A stretch of 64,000 bases of DNA from Bog-950 sp035299425 (GTDB lineage Bacteria; Bacteroidota; Bacteroidia; Chitinophagales; LD1). Positions 1 to 8,174 of the stretch are shown piece by piece (positions within the stretch are counted from its first letter, which is position 1; every line of letters starts with the position of its first letter). The stretch is taken from contig DATGWP010000080.1 in the NCBI GenBank assembly GCA_035299425.1, positions 1 through 64,000 of the forward strand. Reading direction: 5' to 3'. Both the position numbers and the translations under genes were made by a program. The notes under the pieces were generated by a model. That model saw only the letters and a program-made list of their open reading frames with translations. It was not told the origin of the DNA and searched no databases.

Positions 1-1666
1 AGAATACAACCGGAATCATACCACCTATAAACAAGGCAGCCAATACCTTCGCATCGAAGATGTTGATACCGTGGATACCGGTTAATGTTACATAAGCAGC
101 AAACAATGCAAGTGCAGTAAGTGCGGCAGATGCAATAGCAAAGCCTTTACCTACAGCTGCAGTAGTGTTACCTACTGAGTCAAGCACGTCTGTCTTTTCA
201 CGAACTTCTTTAGGCAATTCGCTCATCTCGGCAATACCACCTGCGTTATCGGCAATAGGGCCAAAGGCGTCAACTGCTAATTGCATAGCGGTAGTAGCCA
301 TCATAGCCGAAGCGGCAATACCTACACCGTAGAAACCAGCCAGAGCGTAAGCGCCCCAGATAGCTGCTGCGAAAATGATAACCGGGAACGCTGTAGAAAG
401 CATACCTGTACCTAAACCGGCGATGATGTTGGTAGCTGCACCGGTAGCCGATTTCTGAACGATATCGCGAACCGGTTTGCCACCTAAGCCAGTGTAGTAC
501 TCAGTAATGTAAGAGATAAGGTAACCTACTACCATACCAATACATACTGCAAAGAAAACGTTTAATGATGATGTGGTAAGCACGCTGAACTCGCCTGCGT
601 TGAATGCGCTCATCTTGATAGTATCAGGCAACATCAGTTTAATTAAACCGAAAGAAGCTGCCAGGGCTAGTAACATAGATAAGTTGTTGCCTCTGTTCAA
701 TGCGCCTTGTACTGTGTCAACATCATTTTTAGCAGTTTCAGATATTTTTACAAACCAGCTGCCTATAATAGAGCAAATGATACCTACACCAGCAATGGTG
801 ATAGGTAAAAGGATTGGGCCAATGCCGCCAAAGTTATCGGCTATGCTGCCACCGTTATCGCGGATGATGTAGTTGCCCAAAACCATAGAAGCCAATACAG
901 TTGCTACATAAGAACCGAACAAATCGGCGCCCATACCTGCAACATCACCCACGTTATCGCCTACGTTATCGGCAATGGTAGCAGGGTTACGCGGATCATC
1001 TTCAGGTATACCCGCTTCTACTTTACCTACAAGGTCAGCGCCTACGTCAGCCGCTTTGGTATAGATACCACCACCTACGCGGGCAAAAAGTGCGATAGAT
1101 TCAGCACCTAATGAGAAACCAGCCAATACTTCCAATACCTTTGTCATGCCATCGTAGCCACCACCGGTAGCAAAGTTGCCACCCATAAACTGGAAGAAGA
1201 AGAAGATAAACAAGGTGCTAAGACCAAGCACCGCCAAACCGGCAACACCCAGGCCCATTACCGTACCACCGCCAAAAGACACCTTAAGTGCTTTGGCCAA
1301 TGATGTTTTAGCAGCCTGCGTAGTGCGCACGTTAGCCTTGGTAGCTATGCGCATACCTAAGAAACCTGCCAGCGCCGAGAAGAAGCAACCTATGATAAAG
1401 GCCACTACAATCAATATGCTTGAGTGTACGGCTACCTTAGGCACCTGCGAAAGGATACCAAGGGCAGTACCTGCCAATACAACATATATAGCCAGAATGC
1501 GGTATTCTGCCTTTAAGAAAGCCATAGCACCATCTGCAATATTTTTTGCAATGCCGCTCATCTTAGCATCGCCTGCATCCTGCTTGGTTACCCAGCTTGA
1601 AAGTATGGCCATGTAGACCAATGCGATAACCCCGAACAAGGGTAAAATGTAAATCAGGTTTTCCAT
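1..1666 (-). CDS. hppA: Membrane-bound ion-translocating pyrophosphatase, 3' part outside window
   Basis: The integral membrane pyrophosphatase couples hydrolysis of inorganic pyrophosphate to pumping of H+ or Na+ across the inner membrane. About 555 N-terminal codons are present; the C-terminal end lies beyond position 1 (family proteins are usually about 700-800 aa). I translated the minus strand directly: it starts MENLIYILPLFG and is rich in membrane helices. It contains the pyrophosphate-binding motif DVGADLVGKVE, then DDPRNPATIADNVGDNVGD, and later GNTTAAVGKG. Alanine and glycine in that last motif are typical of the K+-dependent subclass (family knowledge); the pumped ion cannot be settled here. 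The start ATG lies 46 nt downstream of a TATATTTG promoter box. Overlapping plus-strand frames are shadows. Confidence 0.95.
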   Translation of the reverse strand, partial: MENLIYILPLFGVIALVYMAILSSWVTKQDAGDAKMSGIAKNIADGAMAFLKAEYRILAIYVVLAGTALGILSQVPKVAVHSSILIVVAFIIGCFFSALAGFLGMRIATKANVRTTQAAKTSLAKALKVSFGGGTVMGLGVAGLAVLGLSTLFIFFFFQFMGGNFATGGGYDGMTKVLEVLAGFSLGAESIALFARVGGGIYTKAADVGADLVGKVEAGIPEDDPRNPATIADNVGDNVGDVAGMGADLFGSYVATVLASMVLGNYIIRDNGGSIADNFGGIGPILLPITIAGVGIICSIIGSWFVKISETAKNDVDTVQGALNRGNNLSMLLALAASFGLIKLMLPDTIKMSAFNAGEFSVLTTSSLNVFFAVCIGMVVGYLISYITEYYTGLGGKPVRDIVQKSATGAATNIIAGLGTGMLSTAFPVIIFAAAIWGAYALAGFYGVGIAASAMMATTAMQLAVDAFGPIADNAGGIAEMSELPKEVREKTDVLDSVGNTTAAVGKGFAIASAALTALALFAAYVTLTGIHGINIFDAKVLAALFIGGMIPVVF

Positions 1667-1712
1667 CGAATTTGTTTAATTATTTGTTGTTAAACGGGTT
1701 TAAAAAGGTCGG

Positions 1713-1720
1713 CAAATATA
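1713..1720 (-). promoter_or_regulatory. Bacteroidota -7 box (TATATTTG) for hppA
   Basis: On the minus strand this reads TATATTTG, an exact match to the Bacteroidota sigma-70 -7 consensus TAnnTTTG. It sits 46 nt before the hppA start codon. I see no clear -33 TTTG element. Confidence 0.55.
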
Positions 1721-1812
1721 GAAATACAGGCGAATTATGGAAGTATTAGCGGCTTTTCATTCGTCCACCCCCTCTTATTAAGGGTGTATAGGCCAAAAGG
1801 CAGGGTAAATGC

Positions 1813-1820
1813 TATTTTTG
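1813..1820 (+). promoter_or_regulatory. Bacteroidota -7 box (TATTTTTG) for the DUF502 gene
   Basis: TATTTTTG matches TAnnTTTG exactly and lies 17 nt before ATG 1838. It lies inside the longer open frame that starts at 1784, which supports the internal ATG as the true start. Confidence 0.5.
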
Positions 1821-1837
1821 CGGCGCAAAACAATTGT

Positions 1838-2470
1838 ATGGGCAAAACACGCACCTGGTTTAAATCGGGTTTTGGTAAAATAGTATCGTACTTCTTACAG
1901 GGGTTGCTGCTTATTGCCCCTATGTTTCTAACCATTTACGCGGTATTCTATATTTTCAACCTGCTGGATACCAGTATAGAGAGAGTGTTCCGCTTTATCT
2001 TCCATTTCTACTTTCCGGGTATAGGCATTATAGCCATGTTCTTTATTATAGCCTTTATCGGGTTTATAGGCTCGCTGGTGTTTTTCCAACCCATGCTGCA
2101 TGTGTTTGATGCGCTGATAGAGCGGGTGCCGGTTATAAAAGACATCTATTCTTCGGTTAAAGACTTTTTTGGCGCTTTTATCAGCAAAAAAAAGAAGTTT
2201 GATAAGCCCGTAATGTTCGAAATTGGCAAAAACTCGGGTGTATACCGCATAGGCTTTATTACCCAAAACGACCTTACGGAGTTAAATATATTAGATAAGG
2301 TGGCCGTGTATGCCCCCTGGAGTTATAACCTGTCGGGCACCTTGTTTATAGTAAACCGCGACCAGGTGCAGCCACTAAACGATGTAGGCTCGGGCGATGT
2401 AATGAAGTTTGTGATGAGCGGCGGGGTTACCGAAATTGAGGAAGACGACCATCACCCCACCAAGCCATAG
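1838..2470 (+). CDS. DUF502 family membrane protein
   Basis: A 210-aa protein with two strong hydrophobic segments near the N-terminus (roughly residues 15-45 and 60-85), followed by a soluble part. The run ERVPVIKDIYSSVKDF and the later VYAPWSYNLSGTLFIV are characteristic of DUF502 proteins, a family of inner-membrane proteins of unknown function. An open frame begins upstream at 1784, but I chose ATG 1838 (protein MGKTRTWFKSG) because a TATTTTTG promoter box overlaps the extra codons and those codons do not look like protein. It is divergent from hppA. The acidic/histidine-rich C-terminal tail (EIEEDDHHP) is ordinary for a tail. No function can be assigned. Confidence 0.85.
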   Translation: MGKTRTWFKSGFGKIVSYFLQGLLLIAPMFLTIYAVFYIFNLLDTSIERVFRFIFHFYFPGIGIIAMFFIIAFIGFIGSLVFFQPMLHVFDALIERVPVIKDIYSSVKDFFGAFISKKKKFDKPVMFEIGKNSGVYRIGFITQNDLTELNILDKVAVYAPWSYNLSGTLFIVNRDQVQPLNDVGSGDVMKFVMSGGVTEIEEDDHHPTKP

Positions 2471-2483
2471 TTATTTTACTTTA

Positions 2484-3878
2484 TCATTTAGCCTGGCGCT
2501 GCCACCTGGCAAGTATCGCATACTTAGAATCGATAGCCGGTGAATCGAGTTCGCCCCAAAGTTTATCGGCCTCTGCACTTTTGCCTTCTGCCTTGGCTAT
2601 AGCGGCTGTGAAATATTTAGCCACCTCGCTGGTTACATTGTTGGTAGACTGTAGTAACGGCTTAAAGTAATCGGCCGCTTTAGGTTTATCGCCAAACATG
2701 TACAGTGCGTAGGCATAGTGCATCATCCAATATTCTAACTGGGGGCCTTCCATGCGGCAGTGCTCTACTTCTTCTAAATACTGAACAGCCGATGAGAAGT
2801 TTTTAATAGATGATTGCTGGATACCAAACAGCAGATAAGGTTCGCAGCTATTCTCTATATGCTGGCGCAGGGCGCGCAGGTGTATCAGTGGTTTGTAATA
2901 GTCGGGTATGGTTTTATCGTCTATCAATGCCTTGTAGCTTTTTACCGTAAAGGAATCACCAACGGCTAATACCCTTTGCGCGGTGTAATACTCGGCGTAA
3001 TAAGCGTTGCTATCTACAGCATTACAAAAGTTACGCAGGGTCTCCTTGTATTTAGCAGTTGTGTCGGCAAACTGGCGAAGGCCAAAGTAGAAGCCATCCA
3101 TCTTGCGCTTATAGATGTTGGAGTAGGTGTTCAGCACGTTCTGTGCATCGTCGGAATAGCCAAGCAGGCTATATAAAAACGCACCATTAAGAAAGGAGGT
3201 TTCGTCTACGGTTTTAAAATTGTACGTAGAATCGAGCCAAGCCAGCGACTCGTTCATTTTGCCGGCATAGAAATACTCGGAGGCTATGTCGCAACGTACA
3301 CCGGCCAAGGCGGGGTATTGTTTGGCAATAAATTGGTATACCTGCATGGCTTCATCAAACCGGTTGCGCTCTTTAAACTTGCGGGCATACTCGCACATAC
3401 GGAAGGCCTGTTCGCCATCGTCTTTCTCTATCTTCATCAGGCGCGGTATCTCTTTCTGCAACGAATCACGCATTAGGGCCATGGCGTATATGGAGCAAAG
3501 CCCCTTGCTTATATCGGCGCGGGTAGAATCGAGCAACAGGCATTTTTTCCAGATACGCTCAACGGAATACACTGTTTTGGTGGCCAGTAGCCTTGGCCTC
3601 TCTCCCACACTACCGGTAAAAATGGTGGCATCATCTTCGGTAACAAACTGCATGGGCGGGGTGGTATCCAGGGCGCAGTTCAATATCACATTACCCTTCA
3701 TCATCAGTGCGTCTACATCTTTAGGGTTCTTGCGTATAATGGAATCGATATAATGGCTGGCCTGCTGCCATTTGCGCTGGGCTATGAGGTTGGTAGTAAC
3801 TTCTATGGCTTGTTTTTGAGCAAACAGCGAATTGCAATTTGTTAGTAACAGGGCAATACAAAAAAGCAGTTGTTTCAT
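2484..3878 (-). CDS. Secreted tetratricopeptide-repeat protein, function unknown
   Basis: About 464 aa. The chosen start MKQLLFCIALLLTNCNS gives a good signal peptide ending near SLFAQ; the frame extends 15 codons further upstream (to 3923) without a signal-like sequence. The rest is alpha-helical with degenerate TPR-like pairs (for example YIDSIIRKNPKDVDALMMKG and AMQVYQFIAKQYP), and the C-terminal half is rich in Ala, Tyr and Leu. It is probably periplasmic or outer-membrane associated. There is no catalytic motif and no partner gene: it converges on the DUF502 gene, and the next upstream gene, dnaN, has its own terminator. The sequence gives no basis for a more specific function. Confidence 0.7.
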   Translation of the reverse strand: MKQLLFCIALLLTNCNSLFAQKQAIEVTTNLIAQRKWQQASHYIDSIIRKNPKDVDALMMKGNVILNCALDTTPPMQFVTEDDATIFTGSVGERPRLLATKTVYSVERIWKKCLLLDSTRADISKGLCSIYAMALMRDSLQKEIPRLMKIEKDDGEQAFRMCEYARKFKERNRFDEAMQVYQFIAKQYPALAGVRCDIASEYFYAGKMNESLAWLDSTYNFKTVDETSFLNGAFLYSLLGYSDDAQNVLNTYSNIYKRKMDGFYFGLRQFADTTAKYKETLRNFCNAVDSNAYYAEYYTAQRVLAVGDSFTVKSYKALIDDKTIPDYYKPLIHLRALRQHIENSCEPYLLFGIQQSSIKNFSSAVQYLEEVEHCRMEGPQLEYWMMHYAYALYMFGDKPKAADYFKPLLQSTNNVTSEVAKYFTAAIAKAEGKSAEADKLWGELDSPAIDSKYAILARWQRQAK

Positions 3879-4087
3879 AGGTGCAAAATAATAAAATACA
3901 GCCCTTTGAAAATTATGGCCCAAATAGGTGCTTTTTTAAAAAGTGTCCACCCCCTTCCTTTATAATAAATTCATAATAAGCAAGTTATGTCGCATAGGTG
4001 TCCACCCCATTATTGAATGCCTCCATTAAAATTTTACCTGATTTAGGTAATTTTTAGAAAGCCAACGAACACCATGGCAGGATTTAA

Positions 4088-4144
4088 ACAGCCACACACC
4101 CCGCCCGGTGCAGAGCCACCGGTCGCCCCTCTCAAGAGGGGATA
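4088..4144. repeat. Dispersed intergenic element, copy A
   Basis: Begins ACAGCCACACACCCCG, contains GGTGCAGAGCCACC and ends in the palindrome CCCCTCTCAAGAGGGG (4126-4141). Copy B at 10791-10845 is the same over most of its length. Both lie directly beside a terminator hairpin. Confidence 0.75.
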
Positions 4145-4188
4145 ATACAAGAACAGCCCCGATAAATTTATCGAGGCTGTTCTTGTAT
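4145..4188 (-). terminator. dnaN terminator hairpin
   Basis: Two adjacent 22-nt arms (4145-4166 and 4167-4188) are complementary with one exception. That mismatch is C.A on the plus strand but G.U in a minus-strand RNA, so the hairpin fits a transcript coming from dnaN. No strong U tract follows. Confidence 0.7.
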
Positions 4189-4252
4189 TGGCTATTAAGT
4201 CCCCTTTTGTTTCATCCCGAGCTTGCCTCGGGAAGGGGATTTAGGGGCTGTA

Positions 4253-5371
4253 TTAGCTATTGATCATTACCGGCATAACCAGCATTAGCAGGTCTTCGTT
4301 ATCATTTTTCTCGGTAGGGCGAAGTACACCTGCGCGGGTTGGGGTAGAAAGTTCGATTTCTATTTCGCCGCTATCCAGCACACCCAGCATTTCGATTAAG
4401 AAACGGGCATTGAAACCGATTTCGATATCGGTGCCTTCGTAGTTACAAGTAAGGCGCTCGGTAGCTTCATTGCTGAAATCCAAATCCTGAGCAGATATTT
4501 TCAGTTCGCTGCCTGCTATAGTTAACACAACCTGGTAAGTGGTTTTGTTAGAGTAAATAGAGATACGGCGCATAGCGTTCTGCAACTCAAGACGGTTGAT
4601 AGCTAAAGTGTTCGGATTGTTTTGAGGTATTACCGCGTTGTAGTCAGGGTAGTTGGCATCTATCAAACGGCAGATAAGCTTTGTGTTTTCGAAGGTGAAG
4701 AACGCGTTAGACTTATTGTAAGATACGTTTACACCAGAATCGCTAACCGGCAGGGCGGCCTTTAGCAGGCCCAAGGCCTTTTTAGGTACAATAAACTGTG
4801 CCGCTTTGCTGGCTTTTACATCGGTGCGGGCCAGCTTAACCAGCTTATGCGCATCGGTGGCAACAAAGGTCATACCGTCTGGCGATACCTGGAACAATAC
4901 ACCTGTCATAGCCGGGCGAAGGTCATCGCTGCTAACGGCAAACAGTGTTTTAGCAATGGCATTGCTAAGGGCAGATGCCGGTATGTTTATTTCGGTTACG
5001 GCCTCTGGCTGCGGTATTTTTGGAAAATCATCGGCGTTCTCTCCGCTTAGTTTGTAGCGGCCGGTTTCGCTGGTAATTTCTACACCAAAGGTTTTTTCAT
5101 CTACTTTAAAAGTTAGTGGCTGCTCGGGCAGTGTCTTTAGTGTATCTAACAATATACGCGCTGGTATGGCTATGCGTCCGCTGTCCTTGGCTTCTACCTT
5201 TAACTCGGTGCTCATAGAAGTTTCAAGGTCGGTGGCAAAAACTGTCATTTTGCCGGCTTTTATCTCGAATAAAAAATCTTCCAGTATGGGCAATACCGAG
5301 CTGGTATTAATAACACCGCTAATCGTTTGCAGGCTCTTCAACAGGGTGGTGGTAGAAACTATGAATTTCAT
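4253..5371 (-). CDS. dnaN: DNA polymerase III beta subunit (sliding clamp)
   Basis: The 372-aa protein forms the ring-shaped processivity clamp that tethers DNA polymerase III and many repair factors to DNA. It starts MKFIVSTTTLLKSLQTISGV and shows conserved clamp motifs: LPILEDFLFEI, the ATDLE stretch, LSGENADDFPKIP, a second ATDAHKLVKL strand, and the C-terminal LVMPVMI that contributes to the partner-binding cleft. The three-domain length is normal. The frame extends nine codons upstream (to 5398), but ATG 5371 gives the standard N-terminus and lies 24 nt downstream of a TATATTTG promoter box. It is not next to dnaA or recF. A terminator hairpin follows at 4145-4188. Confidence 0.97.
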   Translation of the reverse strand: MKFIVSTTTLLKSLQTISGVINTSSVLPILEDFLFEIKAGKMTVFATDLETSMSTELKVEAKDSGRIAIPARILLDTLKTLPEQPLTFKVDEKTFGVEITSETGRYKLSGENADDFPKIPQPEAVTEINIPASALSNAIAKTLFAVSSDDLRPAMTGVLFQVSPDGMTFVATDAHKLVKLARTDVKASKAAQFIVPKKALGLLKAALPVSDSGVNVSYNKSNAFFTFENTKLICRLIDANYPDYNAVIPQNNPNTLAINRLELQNAMRRISIYSNKTTYQVVLTIAGSELKISAQDLDFSNEATERLTCNYEGTDIEIGFNARFLIEMLGVLDSGEIEIELSTPTRAGVLRPTEKNDNEDLLMLVMPVMINS

Positions 5372-5395
5372 CGTCTGGGATTTAGTTAGTTCGGG

Positions 5396-5403
5396 CAAAT
5401 ATA
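5396..5403 (-). promoter_or_regulatory. Bacteroidota -7 box (TATATTTG) for dnaN
   Basis: Exact TAnnTTTG match on the minus strand, 24 nt before the dnaN ATG at 5371. It overlaps the first codons of the longer reading frame and so supports the shorter start. Confidence 0.55.
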
Positions 5404-5451
5404 ATTATCGGTAGCAAATGGTAAAGTGCCAAATGCTAACAGAAAAATGCC

Positions 5452-7884
5452 CTACATCAACCCCTCTTTCTTCAACCTGTTCTTAGCCCCAGCATCTAAC
5501 CCTATTTTTATTTTTTCTTTTCCGCCGCCCTGCACACGCAAAAACAAGCTGGCCCCGGTTTTGGCGGTAATGCCTATGTTTTCGGGGGTGTAGTTTACAT
5601 CCTGCTTTTTAAAGTTATTCCACGGTACTTGTATAGTAAGGTCGGCTTTGCCGTTTACTTTGTAGGTGCCCTGTATAAACATGCGCAGCACATTGCTGGC
5701 AATCTCCATACGGCGTATAGTAAGCAGTGTGCCTACCAGGGTAACGGTGTCTTTAATTTCATCGAAGGTTACATTATTAAAATCGCGGTTTTTGAAAATG
5801 TACTTGCCCACGTTGGCCAGCGGCTCGAAATTGGTGATACGGCCACCTTTAAGCGAGAAATAAATATCGCCCTGCATACTATCTGTTCTGGGTGTGTAGG
5901 CGGTATCGAGCGGTGCCGAAAAATTTACATAGGCACTCAGGTTGCCATTCAGGTTATCGGCGGTAATAGCGGTTTGGTCAAAGTTATCGGCGCTTAGCAG
6001 AAACTCTTTCATGTTGACATGCTTAATCTGCACATTGCCTGAAATTTTATCGGTGGTTCTGCCGGTTTGTAGGCCGCCATTTACCGTTACGGTGCCTTTG
6101 CAGGTATTCAGGTTAAAGTTTTTCAGCTCCATGCCCTGCGTAGATATGGTGGCTTCTCCCCTTACCTTTTGCGCTACAAACTTGCGGAAGGTAAACAGGT
6201 TGCTGGTAAAATTTAACCGCAGGGTTACATCGTCTATCAGCTGGTCGATAGCATCCGATGCTGCCTTGCTGCCGGCACCGGTAGTATCTTTAGGTGCGGC
6301 GGATATTTGCGAAAGGCTTTTTTCGGTAAGTACGCTCGACAAATTAAACTTAGGGGCATCGAGGGTAAGGTTGCCCACCATCTTCTGGTTACGGTTAGAT
6401 ATCAGGCGTGTAACACCATCGAGGTAACCTTTAACCGAAACCTGGTTACCATTGAGTGATGCGCTTAAATCTTTAATATCCATTTTGAGCTGATCGAAGT
6501 CGATATCGGTATTGATATTTTTGAGTTGTATACCCCGCACATTGTAAGCAAAGCCGCCATCTTTTATTTTAAGGTAGCCATCTAAAGTATCTTCTCCTCT
6601 TCTTTGGGTGGCAGGTATATAGGCACTTAACACGCCGTTATAACTTAAGGACAAATCGAGATCTCCGCCGGTAAACTTGTAGCCGCCGGGTGGTAATACC
6701 CGGTTAAGTGCCATAAGCGGGGTTTGGGAAGCCGCGGTTAGGGCAATACGCAAAGCCAGCAAATCAGTGATAGTAACATTGGCAGACACCGGCACTCCCT
6801 CTACTTTTACCGAAGGAACATTAAACATAAGCGCCGAATTGGCGTCATCATTTTTGCGGCTGGTATCTACGTGGTTAGTAAACTGGCCCGTTAAATTAAA
6901 CCCGGTAAAATTGATGCCGCTGAATTTCATGCGGGCGTTATTCAGGTTAAAATAAGCATCTACCTGTGGAGGGAAATCGGGAATAACCGGCCCGTAAACC
7001 ACTACCCTTACGTCTACCGAATCGTTGAGCTCTATATCTTTAATATATCCCTGTATTAAATCGGAAAGTATGCCGCGTGCGGCCTTAAAGTCGGTTTTGG
7101 GGTTACTGAACTCCAGACTTAATATACCCGGAGGTGCGCCAAAATCAAAGAAGCCTTTGCCATCGTAAAACTGCCCATCCATTTCAAATTTAGAGGGGTG
7201 AATTATCAGGCGCTTTTTATCATTATCAATACTCATGTTGACCTCAAGGCCCGCCGTTTTATTTTTGAAGAAGGCACCCTTATCGGCTTTAAACACCATG
7301 CTGTCAATATGCATCTCTCCGGTAAGGTGCATAATGGGGGCAAGGTCGCCACCCGGTACTTTACCGGCCAGCTTAACCACTGTAAACGACATGTGCTGCC
7401 CGCGGATATCATCGTGCTGAATAAACTGCAGGTTACGCACGTCTATTTCTTTTACATCGAAGCCAACATTGGCCCCCCCTTCCGACTTATAGCGCAGTAT
7501 ATCGCTGTTTAAATAGCCGTTGGTATCGCGCACCAGGAAGAAACGTCCGCCATCGAGCGATACTTTACTAAAATCGAGCTGTTTGCGGAAAAGCTGCAGC
7601 AGGCTCATGCGCAGATAAATTTTATCGGCCTGAAAAATCTCTTTTTTATACACCGAATCTTTAACCGATAGGCCCTTGATGGTAAGAGCCAGGCGGGGGA
7701 AATCATTTAAAATACTGAGCTGAATTTTGCCAATGTTAAGTTCGCCTTTAATGTTTTTATCCAGTTTAGATTTCAACTGTTTTATAAGGGCCTGCTGGTT
7801 AGCTTCTACATAAATAAGAAGGCCGGCCACAAAAAGAACGCTGAGCAATACAAGCGCACCAAGAACTTTTAAAAATTTACTCAT
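5452..7884 (-). CDS. AsmA-like outer-membrane biogenesis protein
   Basis: An 810-aa protein with one N-terminal membrane anchor (about residues 5-27, VLGALVLLSVLFVAGLLIYV), followed by a long beta-rich periplasmic region. The stretch after the anchor (GELNIGKIQLSILNDFPRLA, then LTIKGLSVKD) is the typical AsmA N-terminal signature, and the C-terminal part resembles the AsmA C-terminal region. Family members are inner-membrane-anchored bridge-like proteins linked to lipid transport and outer-membrane assembly. A TATCTTTG promoter box lies 26 nt upstream of the ATG, so it is probably transcribed alone; the gene downstream, dnaN, has its own promoter. The family assignment is firm; the exact cargo is unknown. 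Confidence 0.85.
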   Translation of the reverse strand: MSKFLKVLGALVLLSVLFVAGLLIYVEANQQALIKQLKSKLDKNIKGELNIGKIQLSILNDFPRLALTIKGLSVKDSVYKKEIFQADKIYLRMSLLQLFRKQLDFSKVSLDGGRFFLVRDTNGYLNSDILRYKSEGGANVGFDVKEIDVRNLQFIQHDDIRGQHMSFTVVKLAGKVPGGDLAPIMHLTGEMHIDSMVFKADKGAFFKNKTAGLEVNMSIDNDKKRLIIHPSKFEMDGQFYDGKGFFDFGAPPGILSLEFSNPKTDFKAARGILSDLIQGYIKDIELNDSVDVRVVVYGPVIPDFPPQVDAYFNLNNARMKFSGINFTGFNLTGQFTNHVDTSRKNDDANSALMFNVPSVKVEGVPVSANVTITDLLALRIALTAASQTPLMALNRVLPPGGYKFTGGDLDLSLSYNGVLSAYIPATQRRGEDTLDGYLKIKDGGFAYNVRGIQLKNINTDIDFDQLKMDIKDLSASLNGNQVSVKGYLDGVTRLISNRNQKMVGNLTLDAPKFNLSSVLTEKSLSQISAAPKDTTGAGSKAASDAIDQLIDDVTLRLNFTSNLFTFRKFVAQKVRGEATISTQGMELKNFNLNTCKGTVTVNGGLQTGRTTDKISGNVQIKHVNMKEFLLSADNFDQTAITADNLNGNLSAYVNFSAPLDTAYTPRTDSMQGDIYFSLKGGRITNFEPLANVGKYIFKNRDFNNVTFDEIKDTVTLVGTLLTIRRMEIASNVLRMFIQGTYKVNGKADLTIQVPWNNFKKQDVNYTPENIGITAKTGASLFLRVQGGGKEKIKIGLDAGAKNRLKKEGLM

Positions 7885-8174
7885 TACGTAAAGGGGTTTA
7901 CGCTTCTATGCAAAGATACTACCAAGTATTATCAAAGCTATTAAACCCGGTTACTAAGGCCTGGTGGGGAAAAATGGGGAGAGAAACCCCAACCCCAGCG
8001 GCTCTCCATTATTTGTGGAAATTGTGTGCTCTCTACATCTGTTATTAAAACAGCATACAGAAACATATAGCAAACCCCGCCAGCCTATTTGTAAATACTT
8101 AACACCGGGCTTGTAGGTTCCGTTTAGGGTATATAGGGGGCTTTTCTACCTTTACACCTTCAAAAAAAATAATA
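7885..8174. promoter_or_regulatory. Divergent promoter region, AsmA-like gene / M1 aminopeptidase
   Basis: The leftward AsmA-like gene has a TATCTTTG box at 7911-7918 (minus strand). The rightward aminopeptidase has a near match, TACCTTTA, at 8147-8154, 20 nt before its ATG. A GGAGAG...CTCTCC inverted repeat spans 7978-8007. No gene is seen. Confidence 0.45.
7911..7918 (-). promoter_or_regulatory. Bacteroidota -7 box (TATCTTTG) for the AsmA-like gene
   Basis: Exact TAnnTTTG match on the minus strand, 26 nt before the AsmA-like ATG at 7884. Confidence 0.5.

Larger units (their letters stand above)
3879..4252. other. Intergenic region with repeat element and dnaN terminator
   Basis: This 374-bp gap holds, left to right: the AT-rich leader of the TPR gene; two copies of GTGTCCACCCC (3943-3953 and 3998-4008); a 57-bp dispersed element (4088-4144) with a second copy near 10.8 kb; and the dnaN terminator hairpin (4145-4188). 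I see no coding potential. Confidence 0.7.

Noticed and set aside
1176..1616. Plus-strand open frames of 99-146 aa at 573-1616
   Set aside because: They are shadows of the minus-strand membrane pyrophosphatase, which translates with all expected motifs.
5942..6427. A 161-aa plus-strand open frame
   Set aside because: Antisense to the AsmA-like gene; composition is not protein-like and no promoter supports it.
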